Assembly (NCBI GenBank): GCA_964459805.1
Contig: CAYWOD010000019.1
Location: 1 to 25,899, forward strand
Direction: 5' to 3'
Source: DAOVRL01 sp964459805
GTDB taxonomy: Bacteria > Planctomycetota > Phycisphaerae > Sedimentisphaerales > Anaerobacaceae
Length of the DNA: 25,899 bases
Below the pieces are notes generated by a model. It was not told the DNA's origin and did not search any database. It saw nothing but the letters and a program-made list of their open reading frames with translations. This document shows, one piece after another, positions 14,300 to 21,670 of the stretch. The position numbers and the translations under genes are program-made. Within the stretch, counting starts at the first letter, position 1. Every line of letters begins with the position of its first letter.

Positions 14300-15706
14300 T
14301 TAGTGTGTCAGGGGGTTTTCGAGGTTTACGGGGTATTTTTGCCAGGGGACGGCGCCGGATTCGGTGATGTGGGATCGCAGGGCGGTGAAGAGTTTGTTGT
14401 GCATTTTGTGGTTTTTGGGCAGGGGGTTTTGCTCGGCGGGGTCTTCTTTTAGGTTGAAAAGCTGGAGCGGCTCGAAGGGGGTGTTTTGTACGAGTTTGTA
14501 ATCGCCGTAGCGGGCAGCGTAGTAGGCGAGGCCTGCGTAATGGCCTCCTTCGCGGCGAACCCAGAAGAGGAATCGGTCTTGGGGGGGTTGGGGTAGCCCA
14601 AGCAGGGTCGGCAGGATGGTTCGGCCGTCGATTTTGTGTTCGATTTTTGCGCCGGCGGCGTCGCAGATTGTCGGGAAAAGGTCCATTGTTAGGGCGATGC
14701 GGTCGGAGCGTGAGCCGGGCTGTATTTTTCCGGGCCAGGCGGCGCCGGCCGGGACACGGATGCCGCCTTCGTACATATCCTGCTTTCCTGCCCGGAGCGG
14801 GCCGTTGTTTGCACCGACGGAGAGCTGGCCGCCGTTGTCGGAAGTAAAGATGACGAGGGTATTGTCGGTTTGGCCGGAGTCTTTTAGTGCCGTTAGGACT
14901 TTGCCGATGCCGTCGTCGAGATGCTCGATGAGGGCGACGAGTTTGGCGCGTTTGTCGGTGATGTTAGGCTGGCGTTTTTTGACGCGAGCGAGCCATTGAG
15001 CGAGCGGCTGGATTGGCGTGTGCGGGGCGTTGTAGGCAAGGTATAGGAAGAAGGGCTGTTTCGATTTGGATTGCTGTCGGATGTAGTCTATGGACCACTC
15101 GGTGAAGAGTTCGGTGGCGTGGCCTTTGGGGTCGATTTCTTTTTCGTTTAGGCGCATATAGTTGTATCCGTACCGGCGGTGTTTGTAATAATCGTCCATC
15201 ATGTCGCCGAGGAAGCCGTGGAATTGGTCGAAGCCGCGGTCGTTGGGTTTGCAGGGCGAGCTTAGGCCGAGGTGCCATTTGCCGACGATGGCGGTATGAT
15301 AGCCGGCGTGCTTGAGTAATTGTGGGAGCATGACGGCTCTTGGATCGAGGTAGCCCCAGTTGCTGGCGATGTGCGTGCGGATAACGCCGGGGACGCCGAC
15401 GAGGTCGGGGTATCGGCCGGTGAGCAGCGATGCTCGGGTCGGCGAGCAGACGGGGCAGTTGGCGTAGAAATTGTCGAACCGCATGCCGGAGGCGATGAGC
15501 TTGTCGATGTTGGGGGTTTGCATATCCTCTGCCCCGTAGCCGGACAAGTCACCATAGCCGAGGTCGTCAACGAGGATCATAAGGATGTTCGGCTTTTGCT
15601 CTGAGCTGCGTTTCTGTGCCGCCTTAGAAGCCGGCATCGCCAGGGTAGCGGCACCGGCTCCAATGACTTTTAGAAATTTCCTTCGGGTTGTGTTCAAGCC
15701 TTCCAT
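14300..15706 (-). CDS. Tat-exported type I sulfatase
   Basis: About 468 residues from the ATG at 15706, chosen for its GGAG 9 bases upstream; other ATGs at 15712 and 15721 are possible. Twin-arginine signal TTRRKFLKVIGAGAATLAM. Alkaline-phosphatase-fold sulfatase: metal-binding NILMILVDDLGYGDLS, active-site CSPTRASLLTG (C87 from this start, the residue matured to formylglycine), GKWHLG, and DNGGQLSVGANNGPLRAGK. It removes sulfate esters from a substrate, probably a sulfated glycan or glycoside, in the periplasm. No formylglycine-generating enzyme lies in the window. It follows a toxin-antitoxin-like pair by 19 bases and no dedicated promoter is clear, so it may be transcribed with that pair. 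A hairpin repeat follows. Confidence 0.9.
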   Translation of the reverse strand: MEGLNTTRRKFLKVIGAGAATLAMPASKAAQKRSSEQKPNILMILVDDLGYGDLSGYGAEDMQTPNIDKLIASGMRFDNFYANCPVCSPTRASLLTGRYPDLVGVPGVIRTHIASNWGYLDPRAVMLPQLLKHAGYHTAIVGKWHLGLSSPCKPNDRGFDQFHGFLGDMMDDYYKHRRYGYNYMRLNEKEIDPKGHATELFTEWSIDYIRQQSKSKQPFFLYLAYNAPHTPIQPLAQWLARVKKRQPNITDKRAKLVALIEHLDDGIGKVLTALKDSGQTDNTLVIFTSDNGGQLSVGANNGPLRAGKQDMYEGGIRVPAGAAWPGKIQPGSRSDRIALTMDLFPTICDAAGAKIEHKIDGRTILPTLLGLPQPPQDRFLFWVRREGGHYAGLAYYAARYGDYKLVQNTPFEPLQLFNLKEDPAEQNPLPKNHKMHNKLFTALRSHITESGAVPWQKYPVNLENPLTH

Positions 15707-15725
15707 TGCCATTTTCTCCATTGGT

Positions 15726-15992
15726 CTATGAGTCCAGCCGGCTGTACACATCACGGCGATGGCCAACCATCGCTACTACAATAACGAGCTTGTCATATTG
15801 CACTTGGTATATGATACGATAGGCGCCCGAACGAAGGCAATAGAGTTTCTCTTTGGCGTGGAGCAGCTTGCTGCCGGGAGGATGCGGATTGGCAGCCAGA
15901 GATTCTATTCGTTTGATGAGTTGCCTCTGAATCTTTTTGGATTGCGCCGCTAAAAACTTCTGGGCCCTCGGTTTCAACTCGATCTTATACAT
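15726..15992 (-). CDS. RelE/ParE-type toxin
   Basis: An 88-residue basic protein with the RelE/ParE layout: N-terminal MYKIELKPRAQKFLAA strand-helix, IQRQLIKRIESLAANPHPPGSKLL helix, then YCLRSGAYRIIYQVQYDKLVIVVAMVGHRRDVYSRL, the family's C-terminal sheet with its YRIIYQV and GHRRDVY signatures. RelE members cleave mRNA at the ribosome and ParE members poison gyrase; this sequence alone does not decide. It follows the putative antitoxin by 12 bases and precedes a sulfatase by 19 bases, an unusual partner. Confidence 0.8.
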   Translation of the reverse strand: MYKIELKPRAQKFLAAQSKKIQRQLIKRIESLAANPHPPGSKLLHAKEKLYCLRSGAYRIIYQVQYDKLVIVVAMVGHRRDVYSRLDS

Positions 15993-16004
15993 CCATGTAA
16001 AATC

Positions 16005-16301
16005 TCAGATCCCGAGCTCCTTTTTGAAATCGTCCAGGCTTACACTGCCGGGGTTTTTCAGAGACTGCAAAGCGTCCTTGACATCTTGTTCGTCTTCAAG
16101 CACTTCGATTTCTTCGGGTGTTGGACGCCCGTTGAACCTTACAGGTCCACCTTCACATAGCCCAGCGATTTTCTGGAAATCCGGTTCCGGGGCTACGATA
16201 GTCTCAGAAGCGGCGTGTCCAATGACATCTTTGCTAATAGCCAGCTTAAGAAATCCAGGCTCAATACATCGAGTCACTGTTTGGATCGGTTCCTTCTTCA
16301 T
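16005..16301 (-). CDS. Putative antitoxin of the RelE/ParE pair
   Basis: A 98-residue acidic protein. The ATG at 16299-16301 directly follows the stop of the upstream gene (TAG-ATG) and has GGAGGA 7 bases before it. The C-terminal part, EDEQDVKDALQSLKNPGSVSLDDFKKELGI, resembles the toxin-wrapping tail of RelB/Phd-type antitoxins, with the common ending LDDFKKELG. The first 60 residues show no DNA-binding motif I recognise, and the protein is longer than most RelB proteins. Its identity rests mainly on position and the tail. Confidence 0.6.
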   Translation of the reverse strand: MKKEPIQTVTRCIEPGFLKLAISKDVIGHAASETIVAPEPDFQKIAGLCEGGPVRFNGRPTPEEIEVLEDEQDVKDALQSLKNPGSVSLDDFKKELGI

Positions 16302-16730
16302 CTACTTGTCCTCCGGTAGAGCAAGTTCCGTGCAAATAATCCTACGTTCTCCCAGTAAAGTTGTTCCCGCATAGACCTGAAACCTGTATTCGCCTGGATG
16401 CGGGAATTTGATGCCACCTATATCAAATGTGGAATTCACAACCTGTCTAACATCCTTCAATTCCTGCTGTACCGTGCATTCCCAGAGCGTTTTGTCTTCG
16501 TTCTGGACGTTTACGAGCTTAATCGTTAGTTCAGTTTTCCCGCGTCCGTTCGTCAACTCGAAGAAGAACGCCAATCGAGGATGCCGGGCCGGGTACTTCG
16601 GAGCGCTGATGTTTTCGAAAATCCCTATGACGCTCGCCTTATTCGTTCTGGCATCGATGATAACCTGGTCGCAGACAACAGCCGAGAGCAGTACCGGAGG
16701 CGGCAATCTTGTCTTTTTTTCTCCTGGCAT
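16302..16730 (-). CDS. DUF6941-like family protein
   Basis: A 142-residue protein; AGGGG 6 bases before ATG. Layout PPPVLLSAVVCDQVIIDARTNKASVIGIFENISAPKYPARHPRLAFFFELTNGRGK, then KTLWECTVQQELKD and GEYRFQVYAGTTLLGERRI: a small beta-sandwich resembling the DUF6941 family, whose role is unknown. The antitoxin start abuts its stop, so the two are translationally coupled. Its promoter is very strong, but the predicted transcript starts only about 7 bases before the ATG. Confidence 0.65.
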   Translation of the reverse strand: MPGEKKTRLPPPVLLSAVVCDQVIIDARTNKASVIGIFENISAPKYPARHPRLAFFFELTNGRGKTELTIKLVNVQNEDKTLWECTVQQELKDVRQVVNSTFDIGGIKFPHPGEYRFQVYAGTTLLGERRIICTELALPEDK

Positions 16731-16743
16731 CGACTACCCCTTA

Positions 16744-16772
16744 AGTATATGCTTCTTTCGGTGAAAAGTCAA
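16744..16772 (-). promoter_or_regulatory. Sigma70-type promoter for DUF6941-antitoxin-toxin(-sulfatase)
   Basis: Minus strand: TTGACT (16767-16772), 17 bases, TATACT (16744-16749). The start point would be near 16737 and the ATG is at 16730, so the leader is almost absent. Confidence 0.65.
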
Positions 16773-16780
16773 GCGTCTCT

Positions 16781-17185
16781 TTAGACTTCCTGTACCTGAT
16801 GAACGCTCGTACAGCTTATATGAGCGAGAACAGGAGTCAAGAAGATTTTTCGTGGTTCACATGCCAATGAAACCCACGATTCCATCTGAGAGTTGGTGTT
16901 TTTTGTGAACAGGCCTGTATTTATCGGTCCTTTTTTGTGTAGAGCCTGCCATCTACCGATTGGGGCTAAAAGACTTTTCGCGATATGAGTAAGGGTTCGA
17001 TTTTTTTTCTTGATACGGGTGGGGGCGGTAGTAGCCGACGGTTCGCATTTTGACATCATTTCGCACGGCGGAGTTCTTTCCCTGGTGGAGCCTGCGGTCA
17101 ATGTTTGATATTGATAACCGAAGGAGGCAGGGCCAAAACAAATCAAGGAAACAGAGATTAAGAGTATGAAACTACCTTTCAACAT
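16781..17185 (-). CDS. Doubtful small secreted protein, possibly degraded
   Basis: A 134-codon ORF. Its first 23 residues form a good signal peptide (MLKGSFILLISVSLICFGPASFG). The remainder is low-complexity and basic (TAPTRIKKKNRTLTHIAKSLL) and fits no family I know. There is no convincing ribosome site. A second frame (16953-17141) is also open and yields a tyrosine/proline-rich peptide, so a frameshifted gene is possible. Confidence 0.3.
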   Translation of the reverse strand: MLKGSFILLISVSLICFGPASFGYQYQTLTAGSTRERTPPCEMMSKCEPSATTAPTRIKKKNRTLTHIAKSLLAPIGRWQALHKKGPINTGLFTKNTNSQMESWVSLACEPRKIFLTPVLAHISCTSVHQVQEV

Positions 17186-17293
17186 TGGTCGAGCTTTTCA
17201 AAATGTCGGTCTCTTGTCCTGGGCTCCTGCGATGACGACTGACTTCAAAAAATCTCTGTCATTATTACTCTCTGTCATTGTACCTGTCCTCGT

Positions 17294-17375
17294 TTAGTAT
17301 GTCGATTTTTTATCCCAACCCGGCATAACCCATCTCTGCAATTCTTTTACTTTCATTTATCTGTTTTCCTTTCTT
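17294..17375 (-). pseudogene. Truncated copy of the GH140-like gene's leader and first codons
   Basis: Minus strand AAGAAAGGAAAACAGATAA, then ATG (17354-17356) and codons for MKVKELQRW, matches AAGAAAGGGAAATAGATAA, ATG and MRVKKLQRW at the start of the gene at 23835-25472; about 45 of 53 bases agree by eye. After codon 9-10 the similarity ends, and a TAA follows at 17294-17296 (20 codons in all). The rest of 17186-17443 holds no supported gene. Confidence 0.55.
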
Positions 17376-17393
17376 AATATTTGTGGCCAATGT

Positions 17394-17419
17394 CTGCGTT
17401 CGCGCGCGCGGTTTACCGC
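17394..17419. repeat. 26-bp motif, copy 1 (downstream of the second sulfatase)
   Basis: CTGCGTT, four variable bases, then CGCGCGGTTTACCGC. Copy 2 is at 18964-18989; 23 of 26 bases agree. The core GCGGT-TT-ACCGC is a short inverted repeat. Confidence 0.5.
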
Positions 17420-17443
17420 GTGGCCGCGCAACGCTTTGTTCGG

Positions 17444-18931
17444 TCATCTTGGACCGGGATCATTAATCTTTTCAGCCCCGGTTGTCTGGCCGGGAACAAT
17501 GCCTCCTGTCGGTCTTCCACTTTTCCCGTGAATTGGTTTACCCGTTCTGCGGTCATAGCGGTCAGGTGTTGCTTTGTCTAATGGAGGTACTGTATCACCT
17601 GTACGGCTCTGCCATTCATCCATAAGCTTCCTCAGATCATCCACTGTTTTATGATGCCTTGGATCTGCGGCGATGTTTTCTATCTGGTGGGGGTCATCAC
17701 TTACGTTGAAGAGTTCTTCAGCCGGTCTGGGCGCAAGTAATGGATCCATCTGGGCGGGAGTCAGCTTGCCGGCTTTTGCCAGTTCTCTCAGTTCTTTCAG
17801 GTTGGGGCATGCTGAAATCAAAGCAATGATCTGGGGCAGTTGCCGATGCGCATTGCGGATATAGACATAATCTCCATGGCGGATCATCCGCTCATGTGCG
17901 ATTTGGGCATGCCAGTTATGTTCGGCAAATACATATTTCCGGATAGCAGCATTGGGATCGACCAGCAGCGGCTTCATGCTGATGCCCTGAAAGGTCTTCG
18001 GTGATTTCAAGCCGGCCAACTCAAGAATTGTGGGGGCAATGTCAATCGCACTCACCAATGAATAGCTAACTTTAGCTTTTTGTTTCAACCCAGCAGGCCA
18101 ATGCACCACAAAAGGTGTCTTGATTCCGCTATCATATAGTCGTGTTTTGCATCGTGGGAACGGTCGGCCGTTATCGGCCATAAAGATGATACAGGTATTA
18201 GCGAGTACACCTTGTTTTCTTAATTCCTTAACAACAGATCCTGTATATCGGTCCAAGCGTTGCACTTTATCATAGTATTTGGCCATGTCTTTTCGAACAC
18301 TGAGCGTATCAATCAAGTACGGTGGTAATACCGCATCTTCCGCTGTGTGAGGTTTCGCTTGCTTGTCTTGATCCCAGGGGCGATGTGCATCATAGGAAGC
18401 AAACCACATGAAGAAGGGTTTATCCTTTGGTCTTTGCTGGAGACATTGTACCCAGCGTTCTTCTCCTCCGGGGCCGCCGCCGACAATCTTGTCAAATGCT
18501 CTCCTGGCGTAGTTGCCCATGTGCCATTTTCCGGCTGCTGCGGTGTAGTATCCGGCCTGCTTAAGGATTGCAGGGAACATGACTTGTCCCTTGGGTAAGC
18601 CTGTATGTAGTTCCGGGGCCCCCGTGTTGTGTGGATATCGCCCGGTGATAACACTGCATCGGGTAGGACTGCACTGACTGGTCGTCAGATACGCGTTAGT
18701 GAAGCGCAGGCCCTTGCCAGCCAATTTGTCGATATTCGGTGTTCGTATGTGTGGATGACCGTAGCATCCGAAATCGGCAGCCGAAATATCGTCGCCGATG
18801 ATGAGTATTATGTTGGGTTGAGAATATTCAATCTTCTCTGCAATTGCTCGTGATGAGAATGCAAGGCCAATTGCACCAAGTGCAGTCCGGCGCAAGAAAG
18901 CTCGCCGTGATGATAGGTTCTTTTTAGTCAT
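17444..18931 (-). CDS. Tat-exported type I sulfatase (second)
   Basis: A 495-residue protein; AGGAG 10 bases before ATG. Twin-arginine signal SSRRAFLRRTALGAIGLAF. Sulfatase signatures: NIILIIGDDISAADFGCYG (metal ligands D47, D48), QCSPTRCSVITGRYP (C87, the formylglycine precursor), AAGKWHMGN, and FMADNGRPFPRCKTRLYDSG. It resembles the heparan-N-sulfatase-like branch (SGIKTPFVVHWP), but branch and substrate cannot be settled by eye. The C-terminus is a charged, proline/glycine-rich tail of about 40 residues. It is the last gene of the polysaccharide cluster and is flanked by gene fragments on both sides. Confidence 0.9.
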   Translation of the reverse strand: MTKKNLSSRRAFLRRTALGAIGLAFSSRAIAEKIEYSQPNIILIIGDDISAADFGCYGHPHIRTPNIDKLAGKGLRFTNAYLTTSQCSPTRCSVITGRYPHNTGAPELHTGLPKGQVMFPAILKQAGYYTAAAGKWHMGNYARRAFDKIVGGGPGGEERWVQCLQQRPKDKPFFMWFASYDAHRPWDQDKQAKPHTAEDAVLPPYLIDTLSVRKDMAKYYDKVQRLDRYTGSVVKELRKQGVLANTCIIFMADNGRPFPRCKTRLYDSGIKTPFVVHWPAGLKQKAKVSYSLVSAIDIAPTILELAGLKSPKTFQGISMKPLLVDPNAAIRKYVFAEHNWHAQIAHERMIRHGDYVYIRNAHRQLPQIIALISACPNLKELRELAKAGKLTPAQMDPLLAPRPAEELFNVSDDPHQIENIAADPRHHKTVDDLRKLMDEWQSRTGDTVPPLDKATPDRYDRRTGKPIHGKSGRPTGGIVPGQTTGAEKINDPGPR

Positions 18932-19118
18932 GTATTATCCACTCCTGTTTTATGACCGAACGACTGCGTTGACACGCGCGGTTTACCGCTGCGATGACGA
19001 CGACGTATTGGCCTTTTGGTTCTTCATCGAGGCTGGCGAGCACCTCGGAGAGTCGGGCTCGATTGACCGACTCGAACATTTTTGTCAGCTTCTTTGCCAG
19101 TGCTGCTCGGCTTGCTCC
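18924..19118 (-). pseudogene. rsmI: C-terminal fragment of rsmI (16S rRNA 2'-O-methyltransferase)
   Basis: In one minus frame, between a TGA (19119-19121) and a TAA (18924-18926), the translation reads LAKKLTKMFESVNRARLSEVLASL, then DEEPKGQYVVVIAA. This matches the RsmI C-terminal pattern (ElTKxFEe..rG.l.ell..l.e..KGE.vvvv). RsmI methylates C1402 of 16S rRNA. The catalytic N-terminal domain is absent, so this is a stub. It fills the gap between the glycosidase stop and the sulfatase start, and its last codons overlap the sulfatase ATG. Confidence 0.55.
18964..18989. repeat. 26-bp motif, copy 2 (upstream of the second sulfatase)
   Basis: CTGCGTTGACACGCG followed by CGGTTTACCGC; the counterpart of 17394-17419. 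It lies 33-58 bases before the sulfatase ATG, inside the tail of the rsmI fragment. Confidence 0.5.
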
Positions 19119-19140
19119 TCATGATGCAGATCAGGCGCGG

Positions 19141-20271
19141 CTATTTGCCGTCGCCTGCATCCGGCTTGTGTTTATCTTGCGCCAGCGGCTTACTTGTTAT
19201 CAGGCCAATGCCTCTGCCCTTGTTGCCAACCGCATTATAGAACATGTAGTAGGTTTCGTTTTCAGGGTTCCAGACGAGAGAGATCTTATGAGCGTATTTC
19301 TTGTCCAGCCCGGACGGGTTTCCGCCGCTCTTGTAGATCGGATCGGGGTCAACGGTCCAGTGGTACAGATCGCGGGAAAACGCAGTCATGACATGCGCGC
19401 CGCCGCGGCCCACGCCGAAGAAGAAATTGACCCAGTGATCCCCGTCCCGGAATACCTTTCCATCGGAAGAGAACTGCTCATTATAACTGCCTTTCGGGCC
19501 ATTGGGGATCACGGGGTTGTGTTCATGCCGTTTCCACTCGAGAAGGTCACCGGAAAGGGCTAATCCCATCTGTTCGATGCGCCCATTGGCCGCATTGTAG
19601 AAGTTGAAGTACTTGCCCTTGTGTTCAAGAAGCCAGGGCTGGTAGATGCAGTCCTTTTCCCACGTGCCGCAGTCCTGCTGATGTACCGAGAGAATGGGTT
19701 CGTCTTTCGCCTGCCGCCAGGTCAAGCCGTCATCGCTACAGGCCACGCCTTCATACCCCGGGCGCAGTTCGTATCCGCCCTGGCGGGGGTAGGCACCGTA
19801 AAGTGAGAAGTACTTGCCTTTGTGCTTCTTGAGAATCCGTGGCGCCTTGATATCGTAGTCCTCGTATAGGAAGGCTCCCAGCACAACACCGCCGTAATCG
19901 AAGGAGCCTTTCGGCCCATAGCCCATGGCCAGGCGCATGTTGGTCCAGTGAACGAGATCATCGCTCTCGGCTACAAACGATTGATATCCTTTGCCGTCGA
20001 AACCAATGAACGTCATATACCATTTCTTGTCACCCGGCCGTTGAAAGACCGTGGGAACGTCCGCCATGTGGACCGTTTCGAATCCCTTGATATTCGGCTT
20101 TGCAGGGATCACATGGTCAGGATGGTAATGCCAGCCTCGGAAAGGATCGGACCATAGCTTGACAGTCCCCGGGTCGATAGTCGCGTATTCTTCGGCGCCC
20201 CATGCTGATGCGGATGTCAGCATTGCGGACATCACAAGGACGCCTGCCATGATTGTCGTGAATGGTTTCAT
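19141..20271 (-). CDS. Secreted five-bladed beta-propeller glycosidase (GH43/GH32/GH117-like)
   Basis: A 376-residue protein; AAGGAG 10 bases before ATG. Signal peptide of about 25 residues (ending SAWGA). Repeated blade motifs: GDKKWYMTFIGFDGKGYQSFVAESDDLVHW (80-109), HKGKYFSLYGAYP, EGVACSDDGLTWRQ, HKGKYFNFYNAANG, MGLALSGDLLEWKRH, GDHWVNFFFGVGRGGAH, TAFSRDLYHW, and ETYYMFYNAVGNKG. The 'S-D-L-x-x-W' and 'KYFxxY' pattern is that of furanosidase-type propellers. The substrate is likely an arabinose- or anhydrogalactose-type side chain; the exact family is not decided here. It lies 57 bases after the FAD gene. Confidence 0.75.
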   Translation of the reverse strand: MKPFTTIMAGVLVMSAMLTSASAWGAEEYATIDPGTVKLWSDPFRGWHYHPDHVIPAKPNIKGFETVHMADVPTVFQRPGDKKWYMTFIGFDGKGYQSFVAESDDLVHWTNMRLAMGYGPKGSFDYGGVVLGAFLYEDYDIKAPRILKKHKGKYFSLYGAYPRQGGYELRPGYEGVACSDDGLTWRQAKDEPILSVHQQDCGTWEKDCIYQPWLLEHKGKYFNFYNAANGRIEQMGLALSGDLLEWKRHEHNPVIPNGPKGSYNEQFSSDGKVFRDGDHWVNFFFGVGRGGAHVMTAFSRDLYHWTVDPDPIYKSGGNPSGLDKKYAHKISLVWNPENETYYMFYNAVGNKGRGIGLITSKPLAQDKHKPDAGDGK

Positions 20272-20328
20272 GGTTATAATGCTCCTTAGTTTCTTTCTTC
20301 TGACATTTTTGGTTGTGGCTGGTCCGCG

Positions 20329-21615
20329 CTAGGCGGTGGGGATTATGGCCCCGTGTTTGCGGAGCATTTCTCGGATGTCTTTAAGTGGTACGTCGAGAGG
20401 TGTTGTGTTCTCTCGCACGGCCAGCGCGGCTGTAGCACCTGCGGCCTGGCCCATTGCCATGCAGGAGGCCTGTACGCGGAGACCCGAATTGGCCAGACGG
20501 TCGCTAGAGACACACCTACCAGCCACAATGATGTTACGGCTTCGCTTAGGCACCAGTGCGGTCAAGGGGACGGTCGGTACCGTGCCCTTGGCCAAGGGTT
20601 TGGGTTTGACGCCGCTTCTCGTGTGTAGATCCAGAGGATAGAAGGCGTAGCAGACCGCATCTTCGAACCTCCGCCCTGAGGTATAGTCATCTACGGTGAT
20701 CACGGTTTCGCCCAGAATACGGTAGCTCTCACGGAAACTGGCCTCTGGCTGCATATGCATCAAGCGTTTTTTCTCTTTGCGGACTCTTTCAAGAACGGCC
20801 TTGCGGCCTTTCAGGTTTGCCGCGGTGACCGTGCGGGAGTTCGTCGAATCGGCCCCGTTAATGTAGTAACAATCCAGCAAACCGGATCCGGGGCCGTTTG
20901 GGCGTCCGGGATTATTTGCCTTATCCAGCTTGAACAGCATAGAGCCGGGCTGTGTTTCTTCTTCCCGAAGTCGTGGTAGATTCAGCATGCCGACCACCTC
21001 TGCACCACCCGTGCAGTCAATGATCTGTTTGCACAGAACACGACGCTGGGTTCCGAAACCGACACAATCGACCTGCCAGCCGTCAGCACTTTTGGTGATA
21101 GCCTGAGGAAATTCGTAGTAAGCAATCTGGACGCCTGCTTGCTCACACTTTTCCTCGGCAAGTATGGCATATAGAAACTGGTTGACCCGCACCTGATTCT
21201 TCCAATGACGGTCGGGCACCTTGGAGAAATCAGGGAGCTTTCCGCCATCCAATTCCACGCTCTCGCGGACCAATTCCCAGCCGATACCGGCAATTATCTG
21301 TTTGCCCCAGGCATCAAAAAGCCCCGGAAAAGATACACCGCCTGTTGTCGTGGTGCCGCCAGGCTGAGTCCCCCGCTCGATCAGGATTGTTTTCGCTCCA
21401 GCCCTGGCGGCCTGGATGGCCGCAATGGTGCCCGCCGTTCCACCGCCGACGACAAGGACGTCTGTCTGTGTCGCAACAAGTCCCTCAGTCTTGCCTGCGG
21501 GTCGGGGTTGAGGCGTAGAATCGGCTCCCAACGCCAGATTGGATGAGGCCGCTAGAGCAACACCGGCAGCAGAATGCTGCATGAATTGTCGTCTTCCTAT
21601 ATGGGCGTCTTCCAT
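20329..21615 (-). CDS. Tat-exported FAD-dependent oxidoreductase (FAD_oxidored family)
   Basis: A 428-residue protein. The start at 21615 is chosen because AAGGAA lies 7 bases upstream and it begins a Tat signal (MEDAHIGRRQFMQHSAAGVALAASS); an extra 29 codons upstream look untranslated. The FAD site TDVLVVGGGTAGTIAAIQAARAG is at 51-73, GGTTTTGGVSFPGL follows, DCTGGAEVVGML is in the middle, and the C-terminal FAD loop is RNIIVAGRCVSSDRLANSGLRVQASCMAMGQAAG. It shares this family with the FAD half of the 8522-12340 protein but lacks the extra domains. It probably oxidises a sugar or a released product; the reaction is unknown. It lies in an operon-like run, 55 bases after the GH51 gene. Confidence 0.85.
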   Translation of the reverse strand: MEDAHIGRRQFMQHSAAGVALAASSNLALGADSTPQPRPAGKTEGLVATQTDVLVVGGGTAGTIAAIQAARAGAKTILIERGTQPGGTTTTGGVSFPGLFDAWGKQIIAGIGWELVRESVELDGGKLPDFSKVPDRHWKNQVRVNQFLYAILAEEKCEQAGVQIAYYEFPQAITKSADGWQVDCVGFGTQRRVLCKQIIDCTGGAEVVGMLNLPRLREEETQPGSMLFKLDKANNPGRPNGPGSGLLDCYYINGADSTNSRTVTAANLKGRKAVLERVRKEKKRLMHMQPEASFRESYRILGETVITVDDYTSGRRFEDAVCYAFYPLDLHTRSGVKPKPLAKGTVPTVPLTALVPKRSRNIIVAGRCVSSDRLANSGLRVQASCMAMGQAAGATAALAVRENTTPLDVPLKDIREMLRKHGAIIPTA

Positions 21616-21670
21616 CTCTTGTTTCCTTATATTCAAATTGGTTCTGGGCATCTTCGGAAATAGCCCTTTT

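Noticed and set aside
17201..17279. 26-codon minus ORF (MTESNNDRDF...) between the truncated leader and the doubtful secreted protein
   Set aside because: Too short, with no clear ribosome site or resemblance to a known peptide.
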